Shown here: piece by piece, positions 30,541 to 43,674 of the stretch
Layout: each line of letters opens with the position of its first letter
Numbering within the stretch: position 1 is the first letter of the stretch
Assembly: GCA_963846495.1 (NCBI GenBank)
Contig: CAWJWP010000021.1
Coordinates: 124,001-188,000, forward strand
Length of the DNA stretch: 64,000 nt
Direction of reading: 5' to 3'
From: DASYQD01 sp963846495
GTDB taxonomy: Bacteria; Acidobacteriota; Thermoanaerobaculia; Multivoradales; JAIOJS01
Notes under the pieces: model-generated
The model's database searches: none
Seen by the model: the letters and a program-made list of their open reading frames with translations, nothing else
What the model was told of the DNA's origin: nothing
Translations under genes and position numbers: made by a program

Positions 30541-31305
30541 CTACCACTGCGGCATCGCCGCCAGCACGGCTTCGGCGAGGATGGCGCCGAGCGTGGCGAT
30601 GGTGGCGCGCCCTTCTTCCGCCGACGCCGCGGCGGGGTCGCCGAAGTAGGCGTGCGGACCGCCGGCAGCTTCGAAGGTGTCATGGCCTTCGCGGATCGCC
30701 ACCGACAGCGACGACGGGTTCGCCGCCAGCGCGCGCCTTGCTTCGTCGCGCACGAGCTCGGGGCGCGCGGCCATCACGATCGAGGTCTCGAAGCGGCCGG
30801 CGTGGCAGGCGCCGCTCTTGAACTCGTCGGTCAAGCGCAGCGCCCACGGCTTGCGCGTGAGGTCGGGGAAGACGACGAGGACGTCTTCGGTGAGCAGACG
30901 CGTCATCGCCGCGTGCAATGCGCCGAGGTGCGCCGGGTCGAGGTGAGCGTTGGCGAAGGCGAGCGTGCGGAAGCCGTGGTAGGCGAGTGAGCGCCCGACG
31001 TCGACGATCGCGGCGGTGACGATCTCGGCGCGCACCGATGTGGAGCCCGCGAAGCCCGAAGCGAAGCGAGCCGTCGTGTATTCGAAGGCGGGAAGGAGCA
31101 GCGGCAGCAGGTCGCGCGCCGCGAGGAGCCGTGCCGCTTCCTCGGCCATCGCGGCGGCGATGATGCCGTCGGTCTGCAGCGGCAGGTGTGGACCGTGCGC
31201 CTCGACGGCGCCCACCGGCAGGATGCACACCGTGCGGTCGCGGTCGAGCGCGTTGACCTCGCTCCACGGAAGCTCGCCGAGACGAAGCAGTGCGTCGTCC
31301 GCCAC
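30541..31305 (-). CDS. Creatininase family amidohydrolase
   Basis: A 254-residue creatininase-family protein. The start is placed at GTG 31305 (VADDALLRLGELPWSEVNAL), because the upstream extension is unlike the family. Metal-site motifs: PVGAVEAHGPHLPLQTD, and GACHAGRFETSIVMA (the HAG..ETS signature). The usual NGHGGN motif reads ANAHLDPAH here, keeping the His. Members hydrolyse creatinine or formamide-type amides in riboflavin, F420 or mycofactocin metabolism; none of these pathways is encoded nearby, so the substrate is unknown. Confidence 0.83.
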   Translation of the reverse strand: MADDALLRLGELPWSEVNALDRDRTVCILPVGAVEAHGPHLPLQTDGIIAAAMAEEAARLLAARDLLPLLLPAFEYTTARFASGFAGSTSVRAEIVTAAIVDVGRSLAYHGFRTLAFANAHLDPAHLGALHAAMTRLLTEDVLVVFPDLTRKPWALRLTDEFKSGACHAGRFETSIVMAARPELVRDEARRALAANPSSLSVAIREGHDTFEAAGGPHAYFGDPAAASAEEGRATIATLGAILAEAVLAAMPQW

Positions 31306-31525
31306 GGCGGCGACGTTAACAGCTGACGCTGCGCACGAACTTCGCGGCGTGCGTGGCAACGCCAGCTTCGCTTCGTCGCGCCTCACCACACATCGCGGAT
31401 CGCGCAGGAAAGCGCGCGACGTGGGGTTCCAACCAGCGGGAGCGCCGACCGACAGACGCAACCCCGGGCCCGCCGAGAACGAACGAACATTCACTCACTG
31501 CCCGCACGGAGAAGGAGCTGCCACC

Positions 31526-32089
31526 GTGATCTCCAAACGCATCGCCCTCGCCGCCGCCGCGCTGATGACCGCCGGCGTCGCCGTCACCCTCGCCCAGCCG
31601 CCGCCCGATCCCATGGGCTTCGACGACTTCGAAGCTCCCGCGCTCTACGCTGACGCCGGTCCGGGCGGTCCCGGCCGCGGCGGCCCGCCCGGCTTCGGTC
31701 CGCCCGGCCACCGCGGTCCCGGCGGCCCCGGCGTCATCGACCCGCGCCGCCTCGCCGACTACCTCGACCTGACCGACGAGCAACGCGCCGCCGCGCGCCA
31801 GCTCTTCGAGCAGCAGCGCGACAAGGTGCGGCCGCTCTTCGAGCAGCAGCGTGGCCTGCGCGAGCAGCTCGAGACGACGCTCGACGACCCGGCGGCGAGC
31901 GACGGCGCGCTCGGTCAGCTGGTCAAGCAGCTGCACGCCAACAAGCAGGCGATGCGGACGGCGAGGAAGGAGCTGCGCGCGCAGCTCACCACGCTGCTCG
32001 ATCCGACGCAAAAGGCGAAGCTCGACCGCCTCGAGTCGGTGATGGAGGAGCTGCGCGCGAGCGGTCCTCGTCACCGCGGCCGGCGCTGA
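31526..32089 (+). CDS. Spy/CpxP-like periplasmic protein
   Basis: A small exported helical protein, 187 residues. GTG start at 31526 is chosen because GAAGGAG lies 8 nt upstream and a signal peptide follows (VISKRIALAAAALMTAGVAV, cleavage near LAQ). A Gly/Pro-rich segment (residues about 48-68) precedes an all-helical Spy-type domain with the LTxxQ-like motif DYLDLTDEQRAAARQLF and LDPTQKAKLDRL near the end. Relatives are periplasmic chaperones or metal-stress sensors. No partner two-component genes are adjacent. It is convergent with the lhr helicase, 13 bp apart. Confidence 0.82.
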   Translation: MISKRIALAAAALMTAGVAVTLAQPPPDPMGFDDFEAPALYADAGPGGPGRGGPPGFGPPGHRGPGGPGVIDPRRLADYLDLTDEQRAAARQLFEQQRDKVRPLFEQQRGLREQLETTLDDPAASDGALGQLVKQLHANKQAMRTARKELRAQLTTLLDPTQKAKLDRLESVMEELRASGPRHRGRR

Positions 32090-32102
32090 TGCCGCAGCCG
32101 CG

Positions 32103-36993
<4,891 letters not shown>

Positions 36994-37010
36994 CGAGGAG
37001 ACAGTAGCCG

Positions 37011-38462
37011 ATGGGTTGGTTTGGGGGCGGCGGCAAGAAGAAGGAAGCGGCAAAGAAGGTCTTGCGGGTCGGCACGCTGACGGCGGCGGGCGAGCTCGAC
37101 CCGCGCCGCACCCAGGAGCTCGGCACTGTGATGGTGCTGACACAGGTGTTCGAGCCGCCCTTCGAGCTGCCGGTCGAGGACCGGCCGCCGAAGCCGCTCC
37201 TCTTCGCCGAGCCGCTGCGCGAGGAGGAAGGCGGCGCCGCGCTGTCGGCGCCGGTGCGGCCGGAGATCAAGTTCTCTGACGGCACGCCGCTCACCGCCGC
37301 GATCGCCGCCGATTCGCTCGCCTCGACCGACGTCGTCGCCAAGGCCGCCACCGTGGAGGCGCGCGGCGACCGCGTCTGGTTCCGCCTGCGGCGGCCCAAT
37401 CCGCGCTTCGACGTCGTGCTGGCACAGAGCTACGCCGGCATCGTGCTGCAGCGCGACGGCAAGCTGCTCGGCACCGGGCCCTTCGTCGTCGCCGACGCGG
37501 GCGGCGAGGCGAACCTCGTGCGCCTCGCGCGCAACCCGCACTTCCGCCGGCCGGCACCGCTTGACGAGGTCGAGTTCCGCGCCTACCCGAGCCATGAGGC
37601 GCTCGCCGCCGCCGTCGACGCGGGCGAGGTCGAATTGACGAGCGCGCTCTCGCGCGACGACGTGGCGAAGGTGCGCGAGGCGCGCAAGCAGTTCCTGCCC
37701 GGCGCCAGCACCGCGATCCTCTACTTCAACACCGAGCGGCCGGGGCTCGACGACGCGCGCGTGCGGCGGGCGCTGGCGCTCGCCATCGACCGCGTCGAGG
37801 TCACCCGCACCTCGTACTCCAACGCGCTCGCCTTCGCCGCCACCAGCCTGCTGCCGCCGATCATGGGCAGCTTCCGCGACGGCTTGACCTCGGCGCCCGA
37901 GCGCGCTCGCGAGCTGCTGCGCGAGATTCGCGACCTGCTGCCGCCGCGGCTGCGCATGATCCTGGTGTGGGGACCGCGTCCCTACATGCCGCAGCCGAAG
38001 ACGGCGGCGACCGTCATCGCGCGGCAGCTCGGCGACGTCGGCGTGCAGGTGGAGGTCGTGCCCACCACGACCAACGAGGAGTACAACCGCCGCATCCGCG
38101 CCGGCGACTACGACCTGCTGCTCTCCGGTTGGATCGCCGACACCCTCGACTCCGCCGACTACCTCGACGCCAACCTCTCCTCCGAGCACGTGCCGGTGCC
38201 GGAGGCGGCGCCGGTCAACCGCGCCAACCGCAGCCGCTGGCGCGACCGCACGATGGATGGGCTCCTCGCGCGCTTCCGCGAACAGCGCTCGGAAGAGGCG
38301 CGGGCGGCGGTGCTCGAACGGCTGCGCGACGAGGCGCCGCTGGTGCCGCTGATGTACGGGCCGACCGTCGTCGTCCACTCGTGGCGGCTGCTCGGCTTCG
38401 AGGCCTCGCCGTTGGGGCTGCCCAGCCTGGCCGCGGTGGACCTCGAGATGGAGACGAGCTGA
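37011..38462 (+). CDS. Peptide-type substrate-binding protein homologue lacking a signal peptide
   Basis: A 483-residue protein of the SBP_bac_5 (dipeptide/oligopeptide-binding) family: VLRVGTLTAAGELDPRRTQE, IKFSDGTPLTAAIAADSLAS, GTGPFVVADAGGEANLVRLA, TAILYFNTERPGLDDARVRR, RALALAIDRVEVTR and DYDLLLSGWIADTLDSADYL. The N-terminus MGWFGGGGKKKEAAKKV has no hydrophobic signal or lipobox, so the protein appears cytoplasmic, unlike normal transporter components. The start is supported by GAGGAG 10 nt upstream. No permease or ATPase genes accompany it; a lone receiver domain gene follows after 2 bp. A cytoplasmic sensor role is possible but unproven. Confidence 0.82.
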   Translation: MGWFGGGGKKKEAAKKVLRVGTLTAAGELDPRRTQELGTVMVLTQVFEPPFELPVEDRPPKPLLFAEPLREEEGGAALSAPVRPEIKFSDGTPLTAAIAADSLASTDVVAKAATVEARGDRVWFRLRRPNPRFDVVLAQSYAGIVLQRDGKLLGTGPFVVADAGGEANLVRLARNPHFRRPAPLDEVEFRAYPSHEALAAAVDAGEVELTSALSRDDVAKVREARKQFLPGASTAILYFNTERPGLDDARVRRALALAIDRVEVTRTSYSNALAFAATSLLPPIMGSFRDGLTSAPERARELLREIRDLLPPRLRMILVWGPRPYMPQPKTAATVIARQLGDVGVQVEVVPTTTNEEYNRRIRAGDYDLLLSGWIADTLDSADYLDANLSSEHVPVPEAAPVNRANRSRWRDRTMDGLLARFREQRSEEARAAVLERLRDEAPLVPLMYGPTVVVHSWRLLGFEASPLGLPSLAAVDLEMETS

Positions 38463-38464
38463 GA

Positions 38465-38872
38465 ATGGCCAAAGTTCGAGCAGCGCCGGTGCGCGCGGTC
38501 GTCGTCGACGACTCGCGCTTTCAGTGCGCGGCAGTGCGCCAGCTGCTGGAAAGACGCTACGGCGAGCGGGTGCGCGTGGAGACCTACGTCGACCCGGCGG
38601 AAGCGGTGGCGCATCTCGACGCGAGCATCGGCTTGCTGTTGCTCGACTGGGAGATGCCGGGCCTCGACGGAGAGGCGATGCTCGAGGAGGCGCGGCGTCA
38701 GGGCGTCGACTTGAAGCGGGTGATCATCCGCTCCGCCCACCACGCCGACGCGCTGCACCGCCAGTTCGACGGCCGCGGCTGCCTGTGCGTCATCCAGAAG
38801 GGCGAGGAGGAGCAGCAGGCGGCGTTCCTGATGATCCTCGACGGGATCGTCCGCCGTGCCGGCGGCGGCTGA
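38465..38872 (+). CDS. Single-domain response regulator (CheY-like)
   Basis: A 135-residue stand-alone receiver domain. The acidic pair is in AVVVDDSRFQ, the phosphoacceptor Asp in LLLLDWEMPGLDG, the Thr/Ser position in VIIRSAHHADAL and the Lys in CVIQKGEEEQQ, so the full phosphorylation site is present. There is no output domain. It starts 2 bp after the stop of the substrate-binding-like gene, so the two are almost certainly cotranslated. The cognate kinase is not in the window. It may relay phosphate or control a motor or other target; target unknown. Confidence 0.85.
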   Translation: MAKVRAAPVRAVVVDDSRFQCAAVRQLLERRYGERVRVETYVDPAEAVAHLDASIGLLLLDWEMPGLDGEAMLEEARRQGVDLKRVIIRSAHHADALHRQFDGRGCLCVIQKGEEEQQAAFLMILDGIVRRAGGG

Positions 38873-38896
38873 GATCATCCGCGCGCAGCCGCGCGC

Positions 38897-39631
38897 TCAG
38901 TGGGTCTCGGCGAGCCGCCGCAGCAGGCGATAGATCAGGCGCTCGTGACCGGCGGCCTGGGTGACGAAGGCGATGCCGACGGCATCGTCGTTGCGCCAGG
39001 CGACGCGGCCGTCGACCGGCAGCGTCTCGTGGTCGACGAGCAGCTCGAAGCGGAGCGTGGTGCCCGGCACCCACGACGCCGGCGCGTCGGCGATCGACAA
39101 CCCGCCCACCGAGAGGTTGGCGAGCTCGGCAGGCACGACGCTGCCGTCGGCGAGCCGCAGCCGCACCGGCGCGCGCAGGCGGATTCGCACCTCCGTCTGC
39201 TGGCCGAGCTCGAGGGCGGCCGCCGAGTTGAGGCTGCGCCGGCGCGCCGCGGTGTTCTGGATGCGCAGCGCCAGCGACGGCTCGAGCCGCAGCAGGTCGA
39301 GCAGCGGCGCGCGGGCGATGCGCAGCAGCCGGCATTCGCTGGCGGCACGCGCCGACGCCGAGCGCGTCGTCTCGTCGAAGAGGCACATCTCGCCGAGCAG
39401 CTCGCCGGCGCCGACGCGGGCGAGCAGCTGCATCGGCTTGCCGACCTTGTCGCGGAAAACGGTGATCGTGCCGTCGACGACGAGGTAGACGGCGTCGGCC
39501 TCCTCGCCGTGCGCGAACACCAGCCGCCCCGCCGGCACCGGCAGCTCGGCGCAGTGCGCCGCCAGCGAGCGCAGGCGTTCGGGCGGGAGCCCGTGGAAGG
39601 TCTCGCAGCGGACGAGGATCTCGTCGTGCAT
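38897..39631 (-). CDS. Cyclic nucleotide-binding domain plus PilZ domain protein
   Basis: A 244-residue signalling protein. Start ATG 39631 (MHDEILVRCETFHGLPPERL). Residues about 15-130 form a Crp-type cNMP-binding domain (LVFAHGEEADAVYLVVDGTI, GELLGEMCLFDETTRSASAR). Residues about 140-240 form a PilZ domain with an Arg cluster (VRIRLRAPVRLRL) and NLSVGGLSI, matching the R...R and (D/N)xSxxG c-di-GMP motifs. There is no helix-turn-helix. It could integrate cyclic nucleotide and c-di-GMP signals, with the GGDEF/EAL protein at 20779-23201 as one possible source. It is convergent with the receiver gene. Confidence 0.85.
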   Translation of the reverse strand: MHDEILVRCETFHGLPPERLRSLAAHCAELPVPAGRLVFAHGEEADAVYLVVDGTITVFRDKVGKPMQLLARVGAGELLGEMCLFDETTRSASARAASECRLLRIARAPLLDLLRLEPSLALRIQNTAARRRSLNSAAALELGQQTEVRIRLRAPVRLRLADGSVVPAELANLSVGGLSIADAPASWVPGTTLRFELLVDHETLPVDGRVAWRNDDAVGIAFVTQAAGHERLIYRLLRRLAETH

Positions 39632-39770
39632 CGTGCGGGGTGCCGTGGGGCGACGCCGCGGCAACCCGTGGCAGTCGCTGTTCGAGCGAAAAAAGCGGGC
39701 GGAGCTTAGCGCAGCCCGGTGTCCGCTGCAGCGAAGCGCGCGGCCCGGCTTGTTATGCTGCGACGACCGC

Positions 39771-41566
39771 ATGAGCGCTGCCGCCGACCGCAGGGGCCCC
39801 GCGGCTGCCTCGCGTCCGCGGCGAGCCGCGCTGGCGCTCGTCCTCGGCGCGCTCGTCGTGCTCGTTTTCCTGCCGGCGCTCGACTGCGGCTTCGTCCACC
39901 TCGACGACCCGCAGACGGTGCCGCGCTACGGCGCCGTGATGCGCGGGCTCACCTGGGACGGCGTCCGTCTCGCCTTCGGCGAGCAGTTCTTCGGCCACTG
40001 GGTGCCGCTCACCGTGCTGTCGCTGATGCTCGACTGGCAGCTGTGGGGGAAGGTGGCCTACGGGCACCATCTCACCAGCGTGCTGTTGCACGCGCTCAAC
40101 GCGGTGCTGGTCTTCCTGCTGTGGAGCCGCGCTGTGCGCGCCGGCGAGGGGCGCGCGCGCGACGGGTGGGCGGCGGCGGTGGCGCTGCTCTTCGCGCTCC
40201 ATCCGTTGCGTGTCGAGCCGGTGCTATGGCTGACCGGCCGCAAGGACTTGCTGTCCGCCGCCGGGGCCCTGCTGGCGCTGCTCCTCTACGTGCGCTGGCG
40301 CGAGGCGCCGTCGCGGGGGCGCTACGCTGCCGTCACCGTCGCCTTCGCGGCGGCCATCCTCGGCAAGGCGACGGCGCTCGTCGTGCCGGCGCTGATGCTG
40401 CTGCTCGACCTGTGGCCGCTCGGACGCGTCGCTTCGCCAGGGGCGCAATGGCCAGTGGGTCGCGAGCTGGCGGCGCGCTTGCGGCCGCTGTTGCTCGAGA
40501 AGTTGCCGTGGCTGGCGATGAGCGCCGCGGCCGGCGTCGGCGCGCTGCTGAGCGCGCGGGCTGGCGCCGCGATGGCGCAGCTCGAGTCGGTGCCGCTCGG
40601 CGAGCGCGCGGCCACGGCATTGGTGGGATACGAGACCTACCTGCGGATGACCTTCGCGCCTGCCGGTCTCGCCGCGTTCTATCCGTTCCCCGCCGAGGGC
40701 TGGTCGACGGTGCACGTGACCGTCGCTGCGCTTCTCTTCCTCGTGATTACGGCCGCTGCCCTTGCGCTAGTGCGCCGTTTGCCGTGGCTCACAGTGGGCT
40801 GGTGCTGGTGGGTGCTCTGCCTGCTCCCGGTCTCCGGACTGCTGCAAGCCGGCGAGCAAGCTGCCGCCGATCGCTACACCTATCTCGCGTCGGTCGGATT
40901 AGCGATCGCCGTCTTCTGGAGCCTTGCGGAAGCCGCCTCGAAGCTTCGTGAGCGTCGTCTCAGCGGCGCGCTGCTCGCTCAGCTCGCCGCAGTGCTCGTC
41001 GCGTGCGGCTTCGCAACGCGCGCCCAGATCGCCACCTGGCGCGACAGCGAGAGCGTCTTCCGTCGCATGGTCGAGGTCACCAGCGGCAACCATTTCGGCC
41101 ACTTGAACCTCGCCAACGTCCTCGCCGAGCAGGGCGACTGCCCGAAGCCGTCAAGCACTACGAGCGCACGCTCCGCCTGCGCCCGCATCTCGCTCTCGCC
41201 TGGACCGGTCTCGGCGCCGCCTACCGCCGCCAGGGCGACGCCGCCGGCGCCCGCTGGGCGCTCGAGCGCGCCCTCGAAGAGGACGCGAACCTCGCCGCCG
41301 CCCACCTGCAGCTCGCCATCGTCTACGAAGAGCAGAACGCGCTGGGGCCCGCCGCCGGCCACCTCGCGCGCGTCATCTCGCTCGAGCCCCGCCACCCACA
41401 GGCCTGGCAAGGGCTGGCGTCGATCCTCGGCCGCCCCGGTGCAGCTCGCGAGGCGCTGCCGTTCGTCGCCGCCGTGGCGCGCAGCGAGCCGAGCTCGGTC
41501 GAGCTCCAGCAGCTGCTGGAGCTCGTCCGCCAGCGCGCGGGCGCCGGTGCGACTGTTCCGCGCTAA
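39771..41566 (+). CDS. TPR-containing O-mannosyltransferase-like membrane protein (one frame break)
   Basis: About 598 residues when repaired. The N-terminal 430 residues are polytopic (ten or so membrane segments) with FVHLDDPQTVPRYGAVMRGL, HHLTSVLLHALNAVLVFLLW, ALHPLRVEPVLWLTGRKDLL and DRYTYLASVGLAIAVFW, which match the TMTC-like/PMT_2 family of tetratricopeptide-linked mannosyltransferase homologues. The C-terminal 150 residues are TPRs (HYERTLRLRPHLALAWTGLG, ALEEDANLAAAHLQLAIVYE). The frame changes near 41143, where one base appears to be missing. It may glycosylate exported proteins; this is inference from family. Its stop overlaps the convergent AAA gene by 4 nt. Confidence 0.8.
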
Positions 41567-42762
41567 CGCGCGAACGCTTCGCGGACCATGTCCGCGGTGA
41601 CCCGCAGCCGCTGCCTGCCGCCGCCCTTGTCCTCGAGCGACTCCTGGCCCCAGGGGTCGAACTCGAAGGCGTTGACGAGGTCGGTGAAGATCGGCCGCAG
41701 CGAGCGGGCGCCGGTGCGGGCGTCGCGCGCCGCTTTCTCGGCGATGAGGGCCGCCGCCAGCTCCTCGATCTCGAGGTCGATGCCCATGACGTCGAAGAAG
41801 TTGCGCGAGCGCACGAAGGGCGAGTCGAAGGAGTGGAGGAGGATCTCCTTCAGCACGTCGGGGCCGAGGTCGTTGAGCAGCACCGTCTGGTCGAAGCGGG
41901 CGAGGAACTGCGGCACCATGCCGTACTCGAAGAGGTCCTGCGCCTTGAGGAAGTCGGCGAGCGAGAACCTGGTCTCGATGCGCACCTGGCCGTCCGCGGT
42001 GCGGATGGTGTGCGTGCGCAGCCGCTCGCCGCTGCCCGGCTTGGTGACGCGCTCGTAGACCTGGTCGTAGATCCCTTCGAAGGCGCCGCCGCAGAGGAAC
42101 ATCATGCGGCTGGTGTCGACGTCGAGCTTGACGTTGCGCTCCTCGCCGTCGCCGTCTTCGCCGAACCAGGCGTGGGTCTTGTGGACGACGAGCTCGCCTT
42201 CCATCAGCGTCAGCAGGCCCTGCTGCAGCACGACGCCGATGGCGTTGGGCTTGCCGGCGACGACCGACGACATCTTGTCGATCTCGTCGACGCAGATGGT
42301 GGCGCGCTCGATCGCCTCCTTGAGCTCGGCGGCGCCGGGGTTGGGCCCGAGGATGGCGCGCGCCCGCTGCTCGACCGCCGTCAACAGCCGGTCGGGGCGG
42401 AACTCCATGCGGTCGGAGTCGACGAGGAGGTTGGCGTTGATGATGGTGACCGAGCGGAAGGGCCGGTATTCCGGCACCTCGTGGTAGAGGCGCTGGATGT
42501 TGTTCATGATCGTCGTCTTGCCGGTGCCCGACGGACCGACGAGCAGCAGGTTGCCGGAGACCTTGCCGGTCGTGTGCTTGTAGATCGCTACCGAGACGTG
42601 GCGCAGCGCTTTGTCCTGGCCGAGCACGCCGCGGCGCAGCTCCTGGAAGATGAAGCGCGGGCGGATCTCGGTGAGCGGCCGCTGGCCGACGGGCGCGTCG
42701 GCGAGGACGGTGGAGGCGGGAGCGGTCTCGAGGTCGCGGATCATGGCAGCGGTGTTCGGCAT
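41563..42762 (-). CDS. ClpX-like AAA+ ATPase without zinc finger
   Basis: A 399-residue AAA+ protein close to ClpX: RRGVLGQDKALRHVSVAIYK, Walker A LLVGPSGTGKTTIM, Walker B ATICVDEIDKMSS, MFLCGGAFEGIYDQV, FEYGMVPQFLARFDQTVLLN and the sensor-2 end ARTGARSLRPIFTDL. ClpX normally starts with a four-cysteine zinc domain for substrate delivery; the first 50 residues here contain no cysteine, and there is no clpP beside it. GQ and VGRF-type details differ from housekeeping ClpX. It may unfold proteins for ClpP or act alone as a remodeller. The start MPNTAAMIRDLE is preferred over an upstream ATG that lacks a good context. Confidence 0.8.
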   Translation of the reverse strand: MPNTAAMIRDLETAPASTVLADAPVGQRPLTEIRPRFIFQELRRGVLGQDKALRHVSVAIYKHTTGKVSGNLLLVGPSGTGKTTIMNNIQRLYHEVPEYRPFRSVTIINANLLVDSDRMEFRPDRLLTAVEQRARAILGPNPGAAELKEAIERATICVDEIDKMSSVVAGKPNAIGVVLQQGLLTLMEGELVVHKTHAWFGEDGDGEERNVKLDVDTSRMMFLCGGAFEGIYDQVYERVTKPGSGERLRTHTIRTADGQVRIETRFSLADFLKAQDLFEYGMVPQFLARFDQTVLLNDLGPDVLKEILLHSFDSPFVRSRNFFDVMGIDLEIEELAAALIAEKAARDARTGARSLRPIFTDLVNAFEFDPWGQESLEDKGGGRQRLRVTADMVREAFAR

Positions 42763-42823
42763 ATCGGATTCATACGGAGCACGGCGACGCGCCGTCACGG
42801 TGACGTTCGCTTGGCGGCCGGAT

Positions 42824-43549
42824 TCAGCGAGTGGAGGCGCGCGCCGTCTTGGCGCCGGCCATGGAGTCGAAGGTCGACGCCGGCACGCCGAGGGCGGAGA
42901 GCACCTTGCGCACGTAGTCCTGCGTCTCGCGGTAGGGGGGCACGCCGCCGTAGCGGTCGACGGCGTTCTCGCCGGCGTTGTAGGCGGCGAAGACGCGCAC
43001 CGCGTCCCCTTCGAAGCGGTCGACGAGGAAGCGCAGGTAGCGGGTGCCGGCCTCGATGTTGCGCGTCGGGGTGAACAGCTCGTGCTTGGCGACGCCGAAG
43101 CGGGCCGCCGTGGCCGGCATCAGCTGCATGAGGCCGCGGGCGCCCGCGCGCGAGACGGCGCGGTGGTTGTACGCCGACTCGACGCGCATCACCGCGGCCA
43201 CCACCAGCGGATTGAGCTCGAACTTGCGGGCCGCCTCGAGCACCTCGGCGCCGTACGGCGTCTGCGGCGCGGCGGCATCGGCGGGGAAGTCGAGGAGAAC
43301 GGCGGCGGCCTCCTCGACGGCCGGCGGCACCTCGGGCGGCGGCACGATCTCGTCGGCGAGGATGCGGTCGATGCGCAGCAACGCCACGGTGAGGACGCCG
43401 CCGGAAGGCAGGGTCAGGCGCGCGCGCTCCTCGCCGATCTCGTAACTCTTGACCTTGAGCACGTCGCCGCCCTGGAGCAGCACGAGCTCCGCCCGCGCGG
43501 CGGGCGCGGCGAGGGCCAGCAGGAGGAGGAGCGCGAGCCGGCGCGGCAT
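42824..43549 (-). CDS. Lytic transglycosylase (SLT domain)
   Basis: A 241-residue exported peptidoglycan lyase. The signal peptide is RRLALLLLLALAAPAARA. Residues 21-70 form a short beta-rich domain (LVLLQGGDVLKVKSYEIGEE). The SLT domain (about 100-220) has catalytic Glu124 in AAVMRVESAYNH, then GARGLMQLMPATAARFGV, NIEAGTRYLRFLVDRF and VFAAYNAGENAVDRY. It cleaves murein glycan strands to 1,6-anhydro products. It lies 61 bp upstream of the ClpX-like gene on the same strand and may be cotranscribed. Its promoter region contains a strong hairpin (43588-43616). Confidence 0.9.
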   Translation of the reverse strand: MPRRLALLLLLALAAPAARAELVLLQGGDVLKVKSYEIGEERARLTLPSGGVLTVALLRIDRILADEIVPPPEVPPAVEEAAAVLLDFPADAAAPQTPYGAEVLEAARKFELNPLVVAAVMRVESAYNHRAVSRAGARGLMQLMPATAARFGVAKHELFTPTRNIEAGTRYLRFLVDRFEGDAVRVFAAYNAGENAVDRYGGVPPYRETQDYVRKVLSALGVPASTFDSMAGAKTARASTR

Positions 43550-43587
43550 GTGCCAGATGGTAACCGAACGGCGGCGCGGAATGTTCC

Positions 43588-43616
43588 AGGGCTAGGCGAC
43601 GGTCCGGCCTAGCCCT
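43588..43616. terminator. Hairpin downstream of the SpoIIE phosphatase gene
   Basis: AGGGCTAGGC (43588-43597) and GCCTAGCCCT (43607-43616) form perfect 10-bp arms with a 9-nt loop. It lies 59 bp after the phosphatase stop and 38 bp before the lytic transglycosylase start, both minus strand. There is no T-tract, so it is either an atypical terminator or an operator for the transglycosylase gene. Confidence 0.45.
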
Positions 43617-43674
43617 AGGGTCGCGTCCTCGCCTGCGGCTCGGTCGCGCTCACCCCGAGGCCGGCGGTCAGGAG

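Noticed and set aside
31306..31525. Search for an RNA gene in the gap between the creatininase and Spy-like genes
   Set aside because: No tRNA-like cloverleaf or strong hairpin was seen; the open frames here are extensions of neighbouring genes.
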